Shown: positions 38,190-46,731 of the stretch, in pieces | Numbering within the stretch: position 1 is the stretch's first letter | Layout of the letters: each line of letters starts with the position of its first letter | NCBI RefSeq assembly: GCF_006349365.1 | Contig: NZ_CP040899.1 | Location: 310,001-374,000, forward strand | Origin: Georgenia wutianyii | Lineage (GTDB): Bacteria; Actinomycetota; Actinomycetes; Actinomycetales; Actinomycetaceae | Reading direction: 5' to 3' | DNA: 64,000 nt | Program-made: the position numbers and the translations under genes | Notes under the pieces: generated by a model | Databases searched by the model: none | What the model was told of the DNA's origin: nothing | What the model saw: only the letters and a program-made list of their open reading frames with translations

Positions 38190-39622
38190 CCTTCGGCAGA
38201 GGGCTCGCCCGCGGGCGCGGCCGGGAGCTGCACCCGCACGGTCGTGCCACCGCCGGGGGTGGGCAGCACGCGGGCCGTCCCGCCGTGCGCGGCGACGAGC
38301 GCCGCGACGATCGCCAGGCCCAGCCCCGAGCCGCCCGAGGCCCGGGCGCGCGAGTCGTCCAGCCGGTAGAAGCGCTCGAAGACCCGCTCGGCGTGCTCGG
38401 GGGAGATCCCCGGGCCGTGGTCGCGCACCTCGAGGACGACGGCATCGCCGGCCCGGCCGACCGCCACCTCCACCGGCGTGCCCTGCGGGGTGTGGCGCAC
38501 GACGTTGCCGGTGAGGTTGGAGAGCACCTGGCGCAGCGCGTTCTCGTCGCCCAGGACGGTCGTCGCCCCCGGGCCCGCGACGGCGCCCTCGAGCGGGACG
38601 AACGTCGTCGTGCGCGACGGGTCGAGGGCCCGCAGGTCGGTGACGGCGTCGTGGGCGAGCACGGTGAGGTCGACGGGCCGGCGCTCCAGGCGGCGGCCCT
38701 CGTCGAGCCGGGCGAGCTGGAGGAGATCGGTGACCAGGCCGCCCATCCGCTGCGCCTCGCTCTCGATGCGCGCCATCGCGGCGGGCAGCTCCTCCGGCGG
38801 GATCGCGCCCATCCGGTAGAGCTCGCCGTACCCGCGCACGGTGGCGAGCGGGGTGCGCAGCTCGTGGCTCGCGTCGGAGACGAAGCGCCGCATCCGGCTC
38901 TCGGAGGCGGCCTGGGCCGCGAAGGCCCGCTCGATCTGCGCGAGCATCGTGTTGAGCGAGGAGGACAACCGCCCCACCTCGGTGTTCGGGCTCGCCTCGG
39001 GCACCCGGCGGGACAGGTCGCCCGCCGCGATCGCCCCGGCGGTCTCCTCGATCTCCCGCAGTGGGCGCAGCGCGCGCCGCACGGCGAGCGAGCCGAGCGT
39101 CGCCGCGAGCAGGACCACGGCGATCCCGGTGACGACGATCGTCAGTGAGACGCGGGCGAGGGTGTCGTCGGCACTGGCAAGGGGCAGGGCGACGGTGAGC
39201 GTCGTCCCTGCCGGGGCGTCCTGGACGAGATAGGTGATCGCGCGCCAGCGCTGGCCGGGGCGGTCGCTGCCGACCGTGTAGCCCTCGCCCAGCCCCTCGA
39301 CCTGCGCGGGCAGGTCGGGCGTACCGAACTGCTGGACCGTCCAGCGCGCCGCGACGACGAGCGGCTCGCCCGCCGCCGACTGCAGGCGCACGTAGTAGGT
39401 GGTCGGCATGACGTCGGCCTCGGCGCTGCTGCGCAGCACGTCGAGGTCGACGTTGCGCGCCGCGGTGGAGATCTGCTCGTCGGTCTCGGCGAGGAGGTAG
39501 CCGCGCAGGAGCGTCGTGGTCGTCAGGCCGGTGACGGTCAGCCCCGCCCCGAGGAGGAGGACGAGCAGGACGACGATCCGGCCGCGCAGGGGCACGGCGG
39601 CGGCTCGCTCGCGCAGGGTCAT
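38186..39622 (-). CDS. Sensor histidine kinase
   Basis: A 478-residue two-component sensor. It has membrane helices at about 15-37 and 158-181 enclosing an extracytoplasmic domain of about 120 residues, a HAMP domain, the H-box FVSDASHELRTPLATVRGYG (phospho-His about 253), and the ATP-binding boxes LRQVLSNLTGNVVRH, VRDHGPGI and SGGSGLGLAI. The stimulus is unknown. It is translationally coupled (ATGA) to the response regulator upstream. Its position beside modC does not by itself prove a link with molybdate or nitrate. Confidence 0.93.
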   Translation of the reverse strand: MTLRERAAAVPLRGRIVVLLVLLLGAGLTVTGLTTTTLLRGYLLAETDEQISTAARNVDLDVLRSSAEADVMPTTYYVRLQSAAGEPLVVAARWTVQQFGTPDLPAQVEGLGEGYTVGSDRPGQRWRAITYLVQDAPAGTTLTVALPLASADDTLARVSLTIVVTGIAVVLLAATLGSLAVRRALRPLREIEETAGAIAAGDLSRRVPEASPNTEVGRLSSSLNTMLAQIERAFAAQAASESRMRRFVSDASHELRTPLATVRGYGELYRMGAIPPEELPAAMARIESEAQRMGGLVTDLLQLARLDEGRRLERRPVDLTVLAHDAVTDLRALDPSRTTTFVPLEGAVAGPGATTVLGDENALRQVLSNLTGNVVRHTPQGTPVEVAVGRAGDAVVLEVRDHGPGISPEHAERVFERFYRLDDSRARASGGSGLGLAIVAALVAAHGGTARVLPTPGGGTTVRVQLPAAPAGEPSAEG

Positions 39623-40338
39623 CGGCCGCTCGTGGGCTCGCGCAGGAGGTAGCCGACCCCGCGCCGGGTGTGGATGAGCGGGACCGGCTTCTCTCCGTCG
39701 CTGCCGCGGCCGTCGATCTTGCGGCGCAGGTAGGAGATGTAGGACTCGACGATCGCGCCGTCCCCGCCCCAGTCGTACTCCCACACGTGGTCGAGGATCT
39801 GCGACTTCGACAGCACCCGGCCGGCGTTGACCATGAGGTAGCGCAGGAGCTTGAACTCCGTGGGGGACAGGTCGATGAGCCGCCCGGCGCGGCGGACCTC
39901 GTGGGCGTCCTCGTCGAGCTCGAGGTCGGCGTAGCGCAGGATGGCGGAGTCGTCCTCCTGCTGCTGGGTGCGCCGCAGGATCGCCCGGATGCGGGCGACG
40001 ACCTCCTCCAGGGAGAACGGCTTGGTCACGTAGTCGTCGCCGCCGACGGTGAGGCCGGTGACCTTGTCGGACATGTCGTCGCGCGCGGTGAGGAACAGCA
40101 CGGGGGTGTGGTGGCCCTTCTCCCGCAGCCGGCGCGTCACGGTGAAGCCGTCCATGTCCGGGAGCATGACGTCCAGGACGATGAGGTCCGGCTCGGCCTC
40201 GACGGCCAGGCGCATCGCCTCGTTGCCGTCGGCGGCGGAGACGACGTCGAAGCCCGCGAAGCGCAGCGACGTCGTGAGCAGCTCGCGGATGTTGGGCTCG
40301 TCGTCCACGACGAGGAGCCGCGCCTGTCCCTCGGTCAT
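39619..40338 (-). CDS. OmpR/PhoB-family response regulator
   Basis: A 239-residue regulator: receiver domain (LLVVDDEPNIREL; acceptor Asp about 56 in LIVLDVMLPDMDG; Lys in VTKPFS) plus winged-helix DNA-binding domain (IDLSPTEFKLLRYLMVNAG, YISYLRRKID, RRGVGYLLR). It resembles the actinobacterial PhoP/TrcR group. A TGGAGGT ribosome site precedes ATG 40338. Target genes are unknown. Confidence 0.94.
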   Translation of the reverse strand: MTEGQARLLVVDDEPNIRELLTTSLRFAGFDVVSAADGNEAMRLAVEAEPDLIVLDVMLPDMDGFTVTRRLREKGHHTPVLFLTARDDMSDKVTGLTVGGDDYVTKPFSLEEVVARIRAILRRTQQQEDDSAILRYADLELDEDAHEVRRAGRLIDLSPTEFKLLRYLMVNAGRVLSKSQILDHVWEYDWGGDGAIVESYISYLRRKIDGRGSDGEKPVPLIHTRRGVGYLLREPTSGR

Positions 40339-40423
40339 ACCTCCAGTGTCCTCCGATTTCCTGAAGGTTCCCTGGGAACCTCCTCGATGCCGTTCGGCGG
40401 GAGGGCGTCCGAGAGGTGACGAG

Positions 40424-40500
40424 TTCCCTGGGACGCCCCCTGGCGCCCTGGGACGCGCGCTGCAGCAGGGTCGCGCGGGCGCAGAAGGGCGTCCCAGAGG
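40424..40500. repeat. Intergenic hairpin repeat, copy 1
   Basis: GGGACGCCCC (40430-40439) and GGGACGCGCG (40450-40459) are followed by AGGGCGTCCC (40486-40495), which can pair with the first arm. The order and sequence match copy 2 at 61816-61884 (shared blocks TGGCGCC, CTGCAGC and GGGCGTCCCAGAG). A further partial right arm, AGGGCGTCCGAGAG, lies at 40402-40415. The element sits after the amidohydrolase gene, so it could also end its transcription. Confidence 0.7.
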
Positions 40501-40520
40501 GAGGACCGTCCGCCCGAGGG

Positions 40521-42002
40521 TCAGCGGGTGTCGTGGGTGACGCGGCCGGCGAGGATGGTGGTGGCGACGGGCATGGTGCGCAGGTCGGCGCTCAGGGGGT
40601 CGGCGTCGAGGAGGACGAGGTCGCCCGGGTGTCCGGGGGCCACCGTGCCCCAGCCGTCGGTGCTCGCGGCCAGCGCCTCGGCGGGGGTGATCCGCTGCTC
40701 CGGCGTCCACGGGGGACGCTCGTCCCCGGTGCGGGAGACGGCCGCGGCCATCGCCAGCCACGGGTCGAGCGGGGCGACGGGCGCGTCGGAGCCGAACCGC
40801 AGCTCCGTCCCGGCGTCGAGCAGGTCGCGCAGCGGGAAGGTCCGCCCGGCGCGCCCGGCCCAGTACGCCTCGGCGACGTCGCGGTCGTCGAGCAGGTGGG
40901 CGGGCTGGACGCTGGCGGCCACGCCCAGCCGCGCGAAGCGCGCCACGTCCTCGGCGGTCACGAGCTGGGCGTGCTCGAGCGTGCCGCGCGCGCCGGTGGC
41001 CGCGTAGGCGTCCAGCGCGATCGTCACCGACGCGTCGCCGATGGCGTGCACCGCCGTCGTCAGCCCGGCGGCGCTCGCGCGACGCATGAGCGCCCGCAGC
41101 TCGGCCGCGGGGACGGTCTGCTCCCCGTGGGTGCCGTCGCCGCCGGAGTAGGGGTCGTGGCAGTGCGCGGTGCGGGTGTTGAGCGCGCCGTCGGTGATGA
41201 CCTTGACCGGCCCCATGGTGAGCAGCCCGGCGCCGCCGGGCAGGGGGGCGCCGGTGCGCAGGCCCGCGGCGAGGACGTCGTCGAGGTCGTCGGTGTAGAC
41301 GCCGGTGCGCACGCGCAGGGTGTCCAGGCCTGCCGCGACACGCTCGGGCCACCTGCGGTGGTTGGCCGCGAACTCGACGTCGACGATGCCGACGACGCCG
41401 CGCTCCGCCGCCGACCCCAGCGCCGCGCGCAGGCCCGCCTCCTCCGCGTGCGGCAGGCGCCCGATGCGCGCGAGCACGTCGAACCACTCGTGCTCCCGGA
41501 CGAGCCCGTCGCGGTGCGGCACCCCGAGCCGGGCCATCGCGGCGCTGCTCAGCCACCCGCAGTGCACGTCGCCCGAGACGAGGACGACGGGCACGTCGCC
41601 CGCCGCGGCGTCCAGCGCCGTCGTCGTCGGCACGTCCTGCCACAGCGCGTCCCGGAAGCCGTACCCCTCGAGGAGCACGCCGGGTGCCGGCGGACGGCCG
41701 GCGACGGCGGCCCGCACGATCGCGACGGCGTCGGCGGCGCTCGCGGCCGAGGAGACGTCGACGCGGGTGAACGAGCGCGCCCACTGGCCGCTGTGGACGT
41801 GCTGGTCCCACAGGCCCGGGACGAGCCACCGGCCCTCGGCGTCGAGCTCCTCACCGCGCCCGCGCAGGCCGGGCCCGACCTCGACCACCCGCCCGTCCTC
41901 CACGCGGACGTCGACGACGCCCGCAGGTGGGGCCGGGACGGCGCGGGGGCGCCGCGAGGCGACCGGAACGAGCCGGGCCCCGCGGACGAGCAGGTCGGTC
42001 AC
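40521..42002 (-). CDS. Amidohydrolase family protein (YtcJ-like)
   Basis: A 493-residue metal-dependent hydrolase of the amidohydrolase_3 group. It has the HxH metal site in GLWDQHVHSGQ, the VKVITDGALNTRTA block, AVHAIGDASV and EHAQLV with further His ligands, and FGSDAPVAPLDPW with the late catalytic Asp. The substrate cannot be told from sequence. No signal peptide is seen, so it is cytoplasmic. It starts at GTG 42002, one base after the stop of the NYN gene, so the two form an operon. Confidence 0.87.
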   Translation of the reverse strand: MTDLLVRGARLVPVASRRPRAVPAPPAGVVDVRVEDGRVVEVGPGLRGRGEELDAEGRWLVPGLWDQHVHSGQWARSFTRVDVSSAASAADAVAIVRAAVAGRPPAPGVLLEGYGFRDALWQDVPTTTALDAAAGDVPVVLVSGDVHCGWLSSAAMARLGVPHRDGLVREHEWFDVLARIGRLPHAEEAGLRAALGSAAERGVVGIVDVEFAANHRRWPERVAAGLDTLRVRTGVYTDDLDDVLAAGLRTGAPLPGGAGLLTMGPVKVITDGALNTRTAHCHDPYSGGDGTHGEQTVPAAELRALMRRASAAGLTTAVHAIGDASVTIALDAYAATGARGTLEHAQLVTAEDVARFARLGVAASVQPAHLLDDRDVAEAYWAGRAGRTFPLRDLLDAGTELRFGSDAPVAPLDPWLAMAAAVSRTGDERPPWTPEQRITPAEALAASTDGWGTVAPGHPGDLVLLDADPLSADLRTMPVATTILAGRVTHDTR

Positions 42003-42003
42003 C

Positions 42004-42570
42004 TCAGAGGTAGCGCATCGGGTCGAAGCTGGTGAGCGGGATGATCCGGACGCGCGGCAGCGGGGTCTGGAAGGCCCCGAGGTCGTCCTCGAGGTCGTAG
42101 ATCTTCAGGCCGCGCGACGTGAGCTCGGTGAGGTGGGAGTTGACGAACTCGCGGAAGCAGATGATCCCGACCTGGCGGCCGGCGTCGACGAGCTGCTCCA
42201 CCTGGGGCAGGAAGTCGCCGTCGTGGCTCGCGAGGAGGACGTCGCCCTCCGGCTGCTGCGCGATCGCCTCGAGCGTGCGCTGGATACCGATGTCGACGAC
42301 CTTCTCGGTCGCCGCCCCGGCGAGCGGGATCGGGTGGAAGCTCATCGCGAGCAGCGCCTGGACGAAGCCCATCGGCATCTGGCCCGAGCTCGCGTTGAGG
42401 AAGAACAGACCCTTGGCCGGCTGGTCGAAGACGGCGTCGGCGAAGTCGAGGATGCGGTCCCAGCGCGGCCGCTCCTCGGGGGCGGGGCGCCGGCCCAGCA
42501 CGCTCATGCCGAGGGTGGCGTCGATGTTCTCCCCGTCGATGAGGAGATAGGTGCGCGGGGAGTCCGTCAT
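42004..42570 (-). CDS. NYN/PIN-like domain protein
   Basis: A 188-residue protein with the NYN nuclease pattern: YLLIDGENIDATLG with the first acidic pair, then VVDIGIQRTLEAI, LLASHDGDFLPQVEQLVDAG with the Asp-x-Asp group, and VGIICFREFVNSHL. Such proteins are probable RNA nucleases. ATG 42570 is preceded by TAAGGT at 6 bases (42582-42577), suggesting a leaderless mRNA; an in-frame GTG at 42576 is less likely. Confidence 0.85.
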   Translation of the reverse strand: MTDSPRTYLLIDGENIDATLGMSVLGRRPAPEERPRWDRILDFADAVFDQPAKGLFFLNASSGQMPMGFVQALLAMSFHPIPLAGAATEKVVDIGIQRTLEAIAQQPEGDVLLASHDGDFLPQVEQLVDAGRQVGIICFREFVNSHLTELTSRGLKIYDLEDDLGAFQTPLPRVRIIPLTSFDPMRYL

Positions 42571-42656
42571 GGCCACACCTTAGCGACGTCGCAGGGGCGA
42601 GGGCCGCAACGGCGTGCGCGATCCATCTCTCGGCGGGAGAGGGGACCCTCACATGC

Positions 42657-42700
42657 GGCGAGAGCCGGATCCTGCACGTGTGCACGACCCGGCTCTCGCC
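42657..42700 (-). terminator. Terminator hairpin after pspA
   Basis: GGCGAGAGCCGG (42657-42668) pairs perfectly with CCGGCTCTCGCC (42689-42700). The loop holds a second small palindrome TGCACGTGTGCA. It lies just after the stop of the minus-strand pspA. Confidence 0.78.
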
Positions 42701-42724
42701 GGAAGGGGGTGAGGGGAGGGGCGG

Positions 42725-43462
42725 TCAGGCCTCGATCTGGCCGGGCTGCTTGCCCTGCTTGAGGGCGGCCAGCCGCAGCTCGACCTCGCTCTGGGTGCCG
42801 TAGTCCTCCAGCTCGGCGAACTGTGACTCCAGCGAGCCCGCGTTGAGCTCGGCGTGGCCGGCGACGCGTGCCTCCTCGCGGCGCACCTGCTCCTCGAAGC
42901 GGGAGATCTCGGTGGTCGGGTCGAGGACGTTGATCGAGGAGATGGCGCTCTGCACCTTGCCCTGGGCCTCGGCCGTCTTCTGGCGGGCCACGAGCTGGTC
43001 GCGCCGGCTCTTGAGACCCTCGAGCTGGACGCGCATCTGCGTGAGGCCGGTCTTGAGCTTGTCGACCACCTCGTTCTGCGAGGCGATCATCGGCTCGGCG
43101 TCACGAGCCTCCTTCTCGGCCGCGATCTGCTTGGTGATGGCGATCTTCGCGAGGCTGTCGAAGCGCTGGGCCTCGGAGGTGTCGCCGCTCGCGCGCAGCT
43201 GCTCGGCCTTGTTCGACGCCGCGATGGCCTTGTTGCCCCAGTCGCGGGCGGCCTCGACGTCGGCAGCGTGGTCCTGCTCGGCGAGACGGAGGTTGCCGAT
43301 GGTCACGGCCACCGCCTCCTCGGCCTCGATGATCGAGTTGGTGTAGTCGCGCACGAGCTGGTCGAGCATCTTCTGCGGGTCCTCGGCCCGGTCGATGAGG
43401 GCGTTGACGTTCGCCCGCGTCAGCTGGGCGATGCGACCCAGGATGCTCTGCTTCTCGGTCAT
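42725..43462 (-). CDS. PspA/IM30 family protein
   Basis: A 245-residue, nearly all-helical coiled-coil protein of the PspA/IM30 (ESCRT-III-like) family, which coats and protects stressed membranes. The N-terminus SILGRIAQLTRANVNALIDRAEDPQ and LDQLVRDYTNSIIEAEEAVA are family-typical; the end (ELRLAALKQGKQPGQIEA) is a short variable tail. It follows the TPM gene after 70 bases and has GAGAGG before ATG 43462. Confidence 0.9.
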   Translation of the reverse strand: MTEKQSILGRIAQLTRANVNALIDRAEDPQKMLDQLVRDYTNSIIEAEEAVAVTIGNLRLAEQDHAADVEAARDWGNKAIAASNKAEQLRASGDTSEAQRFDSLAKIAITKQIAAEKEARDAEPMIASQNEVVDKLKTGLTQMRVQLEGLKSRRDQLVARQKTAEAQGKVQSAISSINVLDPTTEISRFEEQVRREEARVAGHAELNAGSLESQFAELEDYGTQSEVELRLAALKQGKQPGQIEA

Positions 43463-43532
43463 GGTGTGCTGCCTCTCGTCGTGTGGTCCTGCTGGATTCT
43501 TGCAAAAACGCGTCGTGGTCCGGCCGTGCTTC

Positions 43533-43660
43533 TCAGAACCGGCCGCCGCCTCCGCCGAAGCCGCCACCGCCGCCGAAGCCCCCGCCGCCGCCGCCGAAGC
43601 CGCCGCCCCCGCCGAAGCCGCCACCTCCGCCGAAGCCGCCACCGCCCCAGCCGCTGTGCC
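43533..43660 (-). repeat. Gly/Phe codon repeat at the 3' end of the TPM gene
   Basis: Imperfect GGN-rich units encode repeats of FGGGGG ending in GGRF. It is a simple coding repeat, not a CRISPR, with no unique spacers. Confidence 0.85.
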
Positions 43661-45569
43661 GGTCGCCGCCGCCGAGGAGGATGCCGCCGAGGATGAGGGA
43701 GCCGACGTCGATCCCGCCGCGGCCACCACCTCCGCCGAGGCCGCCGCCGAACCCGCCCCCGAAGGAGTCGGTGTCGCGCTCGGCGAGCTGCTGGGCGGCG
43801 GCGATGCGCTGCTCGCCCTCCTGGACGAGCGCGAGGGCGCGCTCGGGGTCGGAGCCGGCGAGCTCCCCGGCCTGCTGGGCGAGGCGGGACGCCTCGGCGA
43901 GGCGGGTGCGGGCCTCGGTGCCGACCGCCCCGCGCCGGGTGCGGACGAACTCGGAGACCGCGCCGATCCGGGCGTTGAGGGCGTCGAGCCGGTGGGTGAG
44001 CTGGCCCTGCGCACGGCGGCGTCGCTCGTCGAGCTCACGCGAGGGCGCGAGGGCGGCGTCGAGGGCGTCCTCGGCCGCGGTGAGCCGGGCGAGCGCGGCG
44101 AGCGGGTCCCCGCCCTGGCGCGCCTGGTTGCCCTGCTCGATCGCGGCCCTGGCCTCGACGACGCGCGGGGCGACGACGGCGTCCTCGGGGGCGAGCCGTG
44201 CGGCGTCCTGGACGTCGGAGCTGATCGAGGCGAGCGCGGCGTCGAGGCGCTTGCCGGCCTGGGCGAGGTCGTCCCCGGCGCGGTCGACGGCGTCGAGCAG
44301 CGACGCGGCCTGGCCGATCGCCTCCTGGGCGGTGTAGGCGGCGGCGACGGCGGCCGCGCGGTCCTCGCCCTCGATCTGGCGGCGCCCCTCGGCGATGGCC
44401 TCGCGGGCGCCGGCGAGCAGGCCGGTGGCCTGCTGCGGGTTCTGCGAGATCGAGGTGAGGGCGCTGGCCGGGTAGCGGGCGGCGAGGCCGTTCAGGACGA
44501 CGCGCGCCGTGGGCAGCCGGCCCTCGACCTCGGTGGCGCGCTGCTCCATCTCGGCCAGCACCTGCGGGGCGCGGGACTGCATGTCGCGCAGCTCGCCGAA
44601 GTGGGCGGCCTGGTCACGAAGGGTCTGGGCGACGTCGTCGCACAGGGTGAGGATCTCGGCCATCATCGTCCGCGCCTGCGGCTCGGTCTCCGGCTGGTCG
44701 TCGTCGAGCAGCTGGCGGATGTGGAAGGCGCGCCCGGCCTTGGCCTTGGCGTCCTCCAGGGCCGCGCTGAAGGAGTCGGTGGCCTGGAGACCGAACTGCG
44801 CCTGGGCGAAGCCGAGCTCCTCCGCCGAGGAGCGGATCGCGTCGTCGACGGCGACCAGCGCCGAGCCGGCGCGCTTGTTCAGCTCCTCGGTCGACAGGCG
44901 CAGCGGGTGGTCCGGGGGCAGCTCCTGGGTCCGCGGCCCCGCGACCTGACCACGGCTGCGACTGCGGGCCCAGGAGATGACGGCGATGACGGCGATGCCG
45001 ATGAGCCCGATGACGAGGAGCGTGCCGAGGAAGCCCATGCCGCCGCCGGAGCCCTCGCCGGTCGCTGCGCCGTCAATAGTGCCGCTGGTCGCCCACTCCT
45101 GCAGACCCTCCGCCGCGGCGACCGCTGCCGCGCCCCAGTTGTCCTCGGCGAGCTCGGGCTCGACGAGGTTCGTGCGGATCTGTGCGTATCCCGCCTCGGA
45201 GACGAGCGCAGTGCCGCCACCCAGGAAGTACGCGCGGTCCTCGACCGCGACGGCGAGCAGGGAGTCGTCGGTGCCGAGGTTCGACGTCTCGTACGTCTCC
45301 TCGGCCCACGCCTCGGAGCCCATGCCGTCGAAGGAGTCGACGTAGACGACGAACAGGGAGACCCCCGCCTCGCTCTGCAGGTCCGCGACAGCTTCCTCGA
45401 CGTCGTCCACCTCGCCGCCGTCGAGCACCCCCGCCTCGTCGGTCACCCGGTCCTGGAGGAAGAGGGGCGGCTCGGCGGCCGCCGGCCCGGCGACGAGGCC
45501 GAGCAGCACGAGGAGAGGGGCGAGGAGGGCGGCACGGCGCAGGCGCCGGGGGGAGGTCTGGCTCACCAT
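43533..45569 (-). CDS. TPM domain membrane protein with Gly-rich tail
   Basis: A 678-residue protein: signal peptide (ALLAPLLVLLGLVAGPAAAE), an extracytoplasmic TPM domain (about 33-160: DRVTDEAGVLDGGEVDDVEEA, FVVYVDSF), a membrane helix (about 183-205: LGTLLVIGLIGIAVIAVISW), a long cytoplasmic helical region (about 215-600) and a Gly/Phe-rich tail. TPM proteins occur in membrane-quality systems; with PspA next, a membrane-stress role is likely. TTGCGT and GAAGAT 17 bases apart precede the start, which may be ATG 45569 or the adjacent GTG 45566. Confidence 0.87.
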   Translation of the reverse strand: MVSQTSPRRLRRAALLAPLLVLLGLVAGPAAAEPPLFLQDRVTDEAGVLDGGEVDDVEEAVADLQSEAGVSLFVVYVDSFDGMGSEAWAEETYETSNLGTDDSLLAVAVEDRAYFLGGGTALVSEAGYAQIRTNLVEPELAEDNWGAAAVAAAEGLQEWATSGTIDGAATGEGSGGGMGFLGTLLVIGLIGIAVIAVISWARSRSRGQVAGPRTQELPPDHPLRLSTEELNKRAGSALVAVDDAIRSSAEELGFAQAQFGLQATDSFSAALEDAKAKAGRAFHIRQLLDDDQPETEPQARTMMAEILTLCDDVAQTLRDQAAHFGELRDMQSRAPQVLAEMEQRATEVEGRLPTARVVLNGLAARYPASALTSISQNPQQATGLLAGAREAIAEGRRQIEGEDRAAAVAAAYTAQEAIGQAASLLDAVDRAGDDLAQAGKRLDAALASISSDVQDAARLAPEDAVVAPRVVEARAAIEQGNQARQGGDPLAALARLTAAEDALDAALAPSRELDERRRRAQGQLTHRLDALNARIGAVSEFVRTRRGAVGTEARTRLAEASRLAQQAGELAGSDPERALALVQEGEQRIAAAQQLAERDTDSFGGGFGGGLGGGGGRGGIDVGSLILGGILLGGGDRHSGWGGGGFGGGGGFGGGGGFGGGGGGFGGGGGFGGGGGRF

Positions 45570-45622
45570 GCGATCTTCGCGTCCCAGTCGGCGCAACGCA
45601 ATGTCCCCCGCGGGGCGGGCCG

Positions 45623-46534
45623 CTACCGGGAGCGGGCGATGGGCAGCTTCGTCCCGGCGGCCTCGCGCTCGTCGAGGACGGCGCGGCGGAAGCGGACGAG
45701 CTTGGCGGGGCGCCCGCCCGTGGAGGAGTCGACCTCGCCCGTCTCCTCGACGAGGTCCTGCTGCTCGACGAGGCGGCGGAAGTTCTGCTTGTGGAGGAGC
45801 TGGCCGGCCACGGCCTCGACGGTGGTCTGAAGGCGCCCGAGGGTGAAGGACTCGGGGAGCATCTCGAAGACGACGGGGCGGTACTGGATCTTCGCGCGGA
45901 GCCGGCCGATGCCGGTGGCGAGGATGCGGCGGTGGTCGCGATCCATCGGCTGCCCGGTCCCCGGGGTGGCCGCGCCGCCGTGCGCCTCGGGGACGAGGCC
46001 CGCCTCGTAGAGCAGCTCGTAGCGCTGGAGGGTGAGCTCGGGCGGCCAGGGCTGGCCGTGGAGGCCGAAGGTGACAGCGACGCGCAGCCGGCGGCGCGCG
46101 GCCTGGTCGGGGTCCTCCTCGGCCCACCGCTCGAGGGCCGGGGCGAGCGCGGCGAGGGCGCCGTCGTCGCCCGAGCGCTGGTCCTCCCACGGGAAGTAGT
46201 CCAGCCACGAGCGCCAGCCGGGGGTGACGGACGAGACGGTCGTGAGGCCGAGGTACGAGACCTCGAGGACGGGCCGCGGGCCGCGGCTGCGGTCGGCGAA
46301 GGTGTAGAGCTGCTCGACGTACCCGAGCTCGTAGCCGGTCTGGCGGGTGACCCACGCGCGCAGGTTCGCCTGCATCGTGCCGCGCCCGGGCACGAGCGGG
46401 CCCGACGGCAGGAGGCGGCCGTCGGCGGTGGTGAGGACGAGCGGGGTGGCGTTCTGCACGGCCGTGATGACGGCGACGAGCTCGGCGCCCACCTGCTCGC
46501 CGTGCTCGCCCACGTGCTCCGCCGTCGTCGTCAT
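45623..46534 (-). CDS. NUDIX-like/winged-helix protein with degenerate NUDIX box
   Basis: A 303-residue protein. The N-terminal half resembles a NUDIX fold (AELVAVITAVQNATPLVL, GYVEQLYTFADR), but the REx2EExGU box is missing: the corresponding part reads MQANLRAWVTRQTGYEL. The C-terminal part looks like a winged helix (FTLGRLQTTVEAVAGQLLHKQNF, then STGGRPAKLVRF), as in NrtR-type NAD regulators. I infer a nucleotide-sensing regulator rather than a hydrolase. The start is set at ATG 46534; earlier Met codons are possible. The oxidoreductase gene is divergent. Confidence 0.72.
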   Translation of the reverse strand: MTTTAEHVGEHGEQVGAELVAVITAVQNATPLVLTTADGRLLPSGPLVPGRGTMQANLRAWVTRQTGYELGYVEQLYTFADRSRGPRPVLEVSYLGLTTVSSVTPGWRSWLDYFPWEDQRSGDDGALAALAPALERWAEEDPDQAARRRLRVAVTFGLHGQPWPPELTLQRYELLYEAGLVPEAHGGAATPGTGQPMDRDHRRILATGIGRLRAKIQYRPVVFEMLPESFTLGRLQTTVEAVAGQLLHKQNFRRLVEQQDLVEETGEVDSSTGGRPAKLVRFRRAVLDEREAAGTKLPIARSR

Positions 46535-46731
46535 CGCGCCCATCATGCCGTGCCGGCCGCCCGCGCTCCTGCGTCGAGGGCGCCGGTTCCCCTCACCGTC
46601 CCGCCGAGACAACAGGTGACCAGTGAGCGGAACGTGCGACCTCGACGGGAGCAGGGCGGGCGGGGCGCGGGGCCGGGGTGCGTGGCCGGCCGGGGATACG
46701 CTGGCGGCGGGAACGGCGACAGGAGGAGACG

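Noticed and set aside
38186..40338. Two-component system as a proven nitrate/molybdate regulator
   Set aside because: Only adjacency supports it, and it is convergent to modC; the kinase has no nitrate-sensor signature.
43533..43660. CRISPR-like array
   Set aside because: The repeats are codon-level Gly/Phe repeats within a protein gene, with no spacers.
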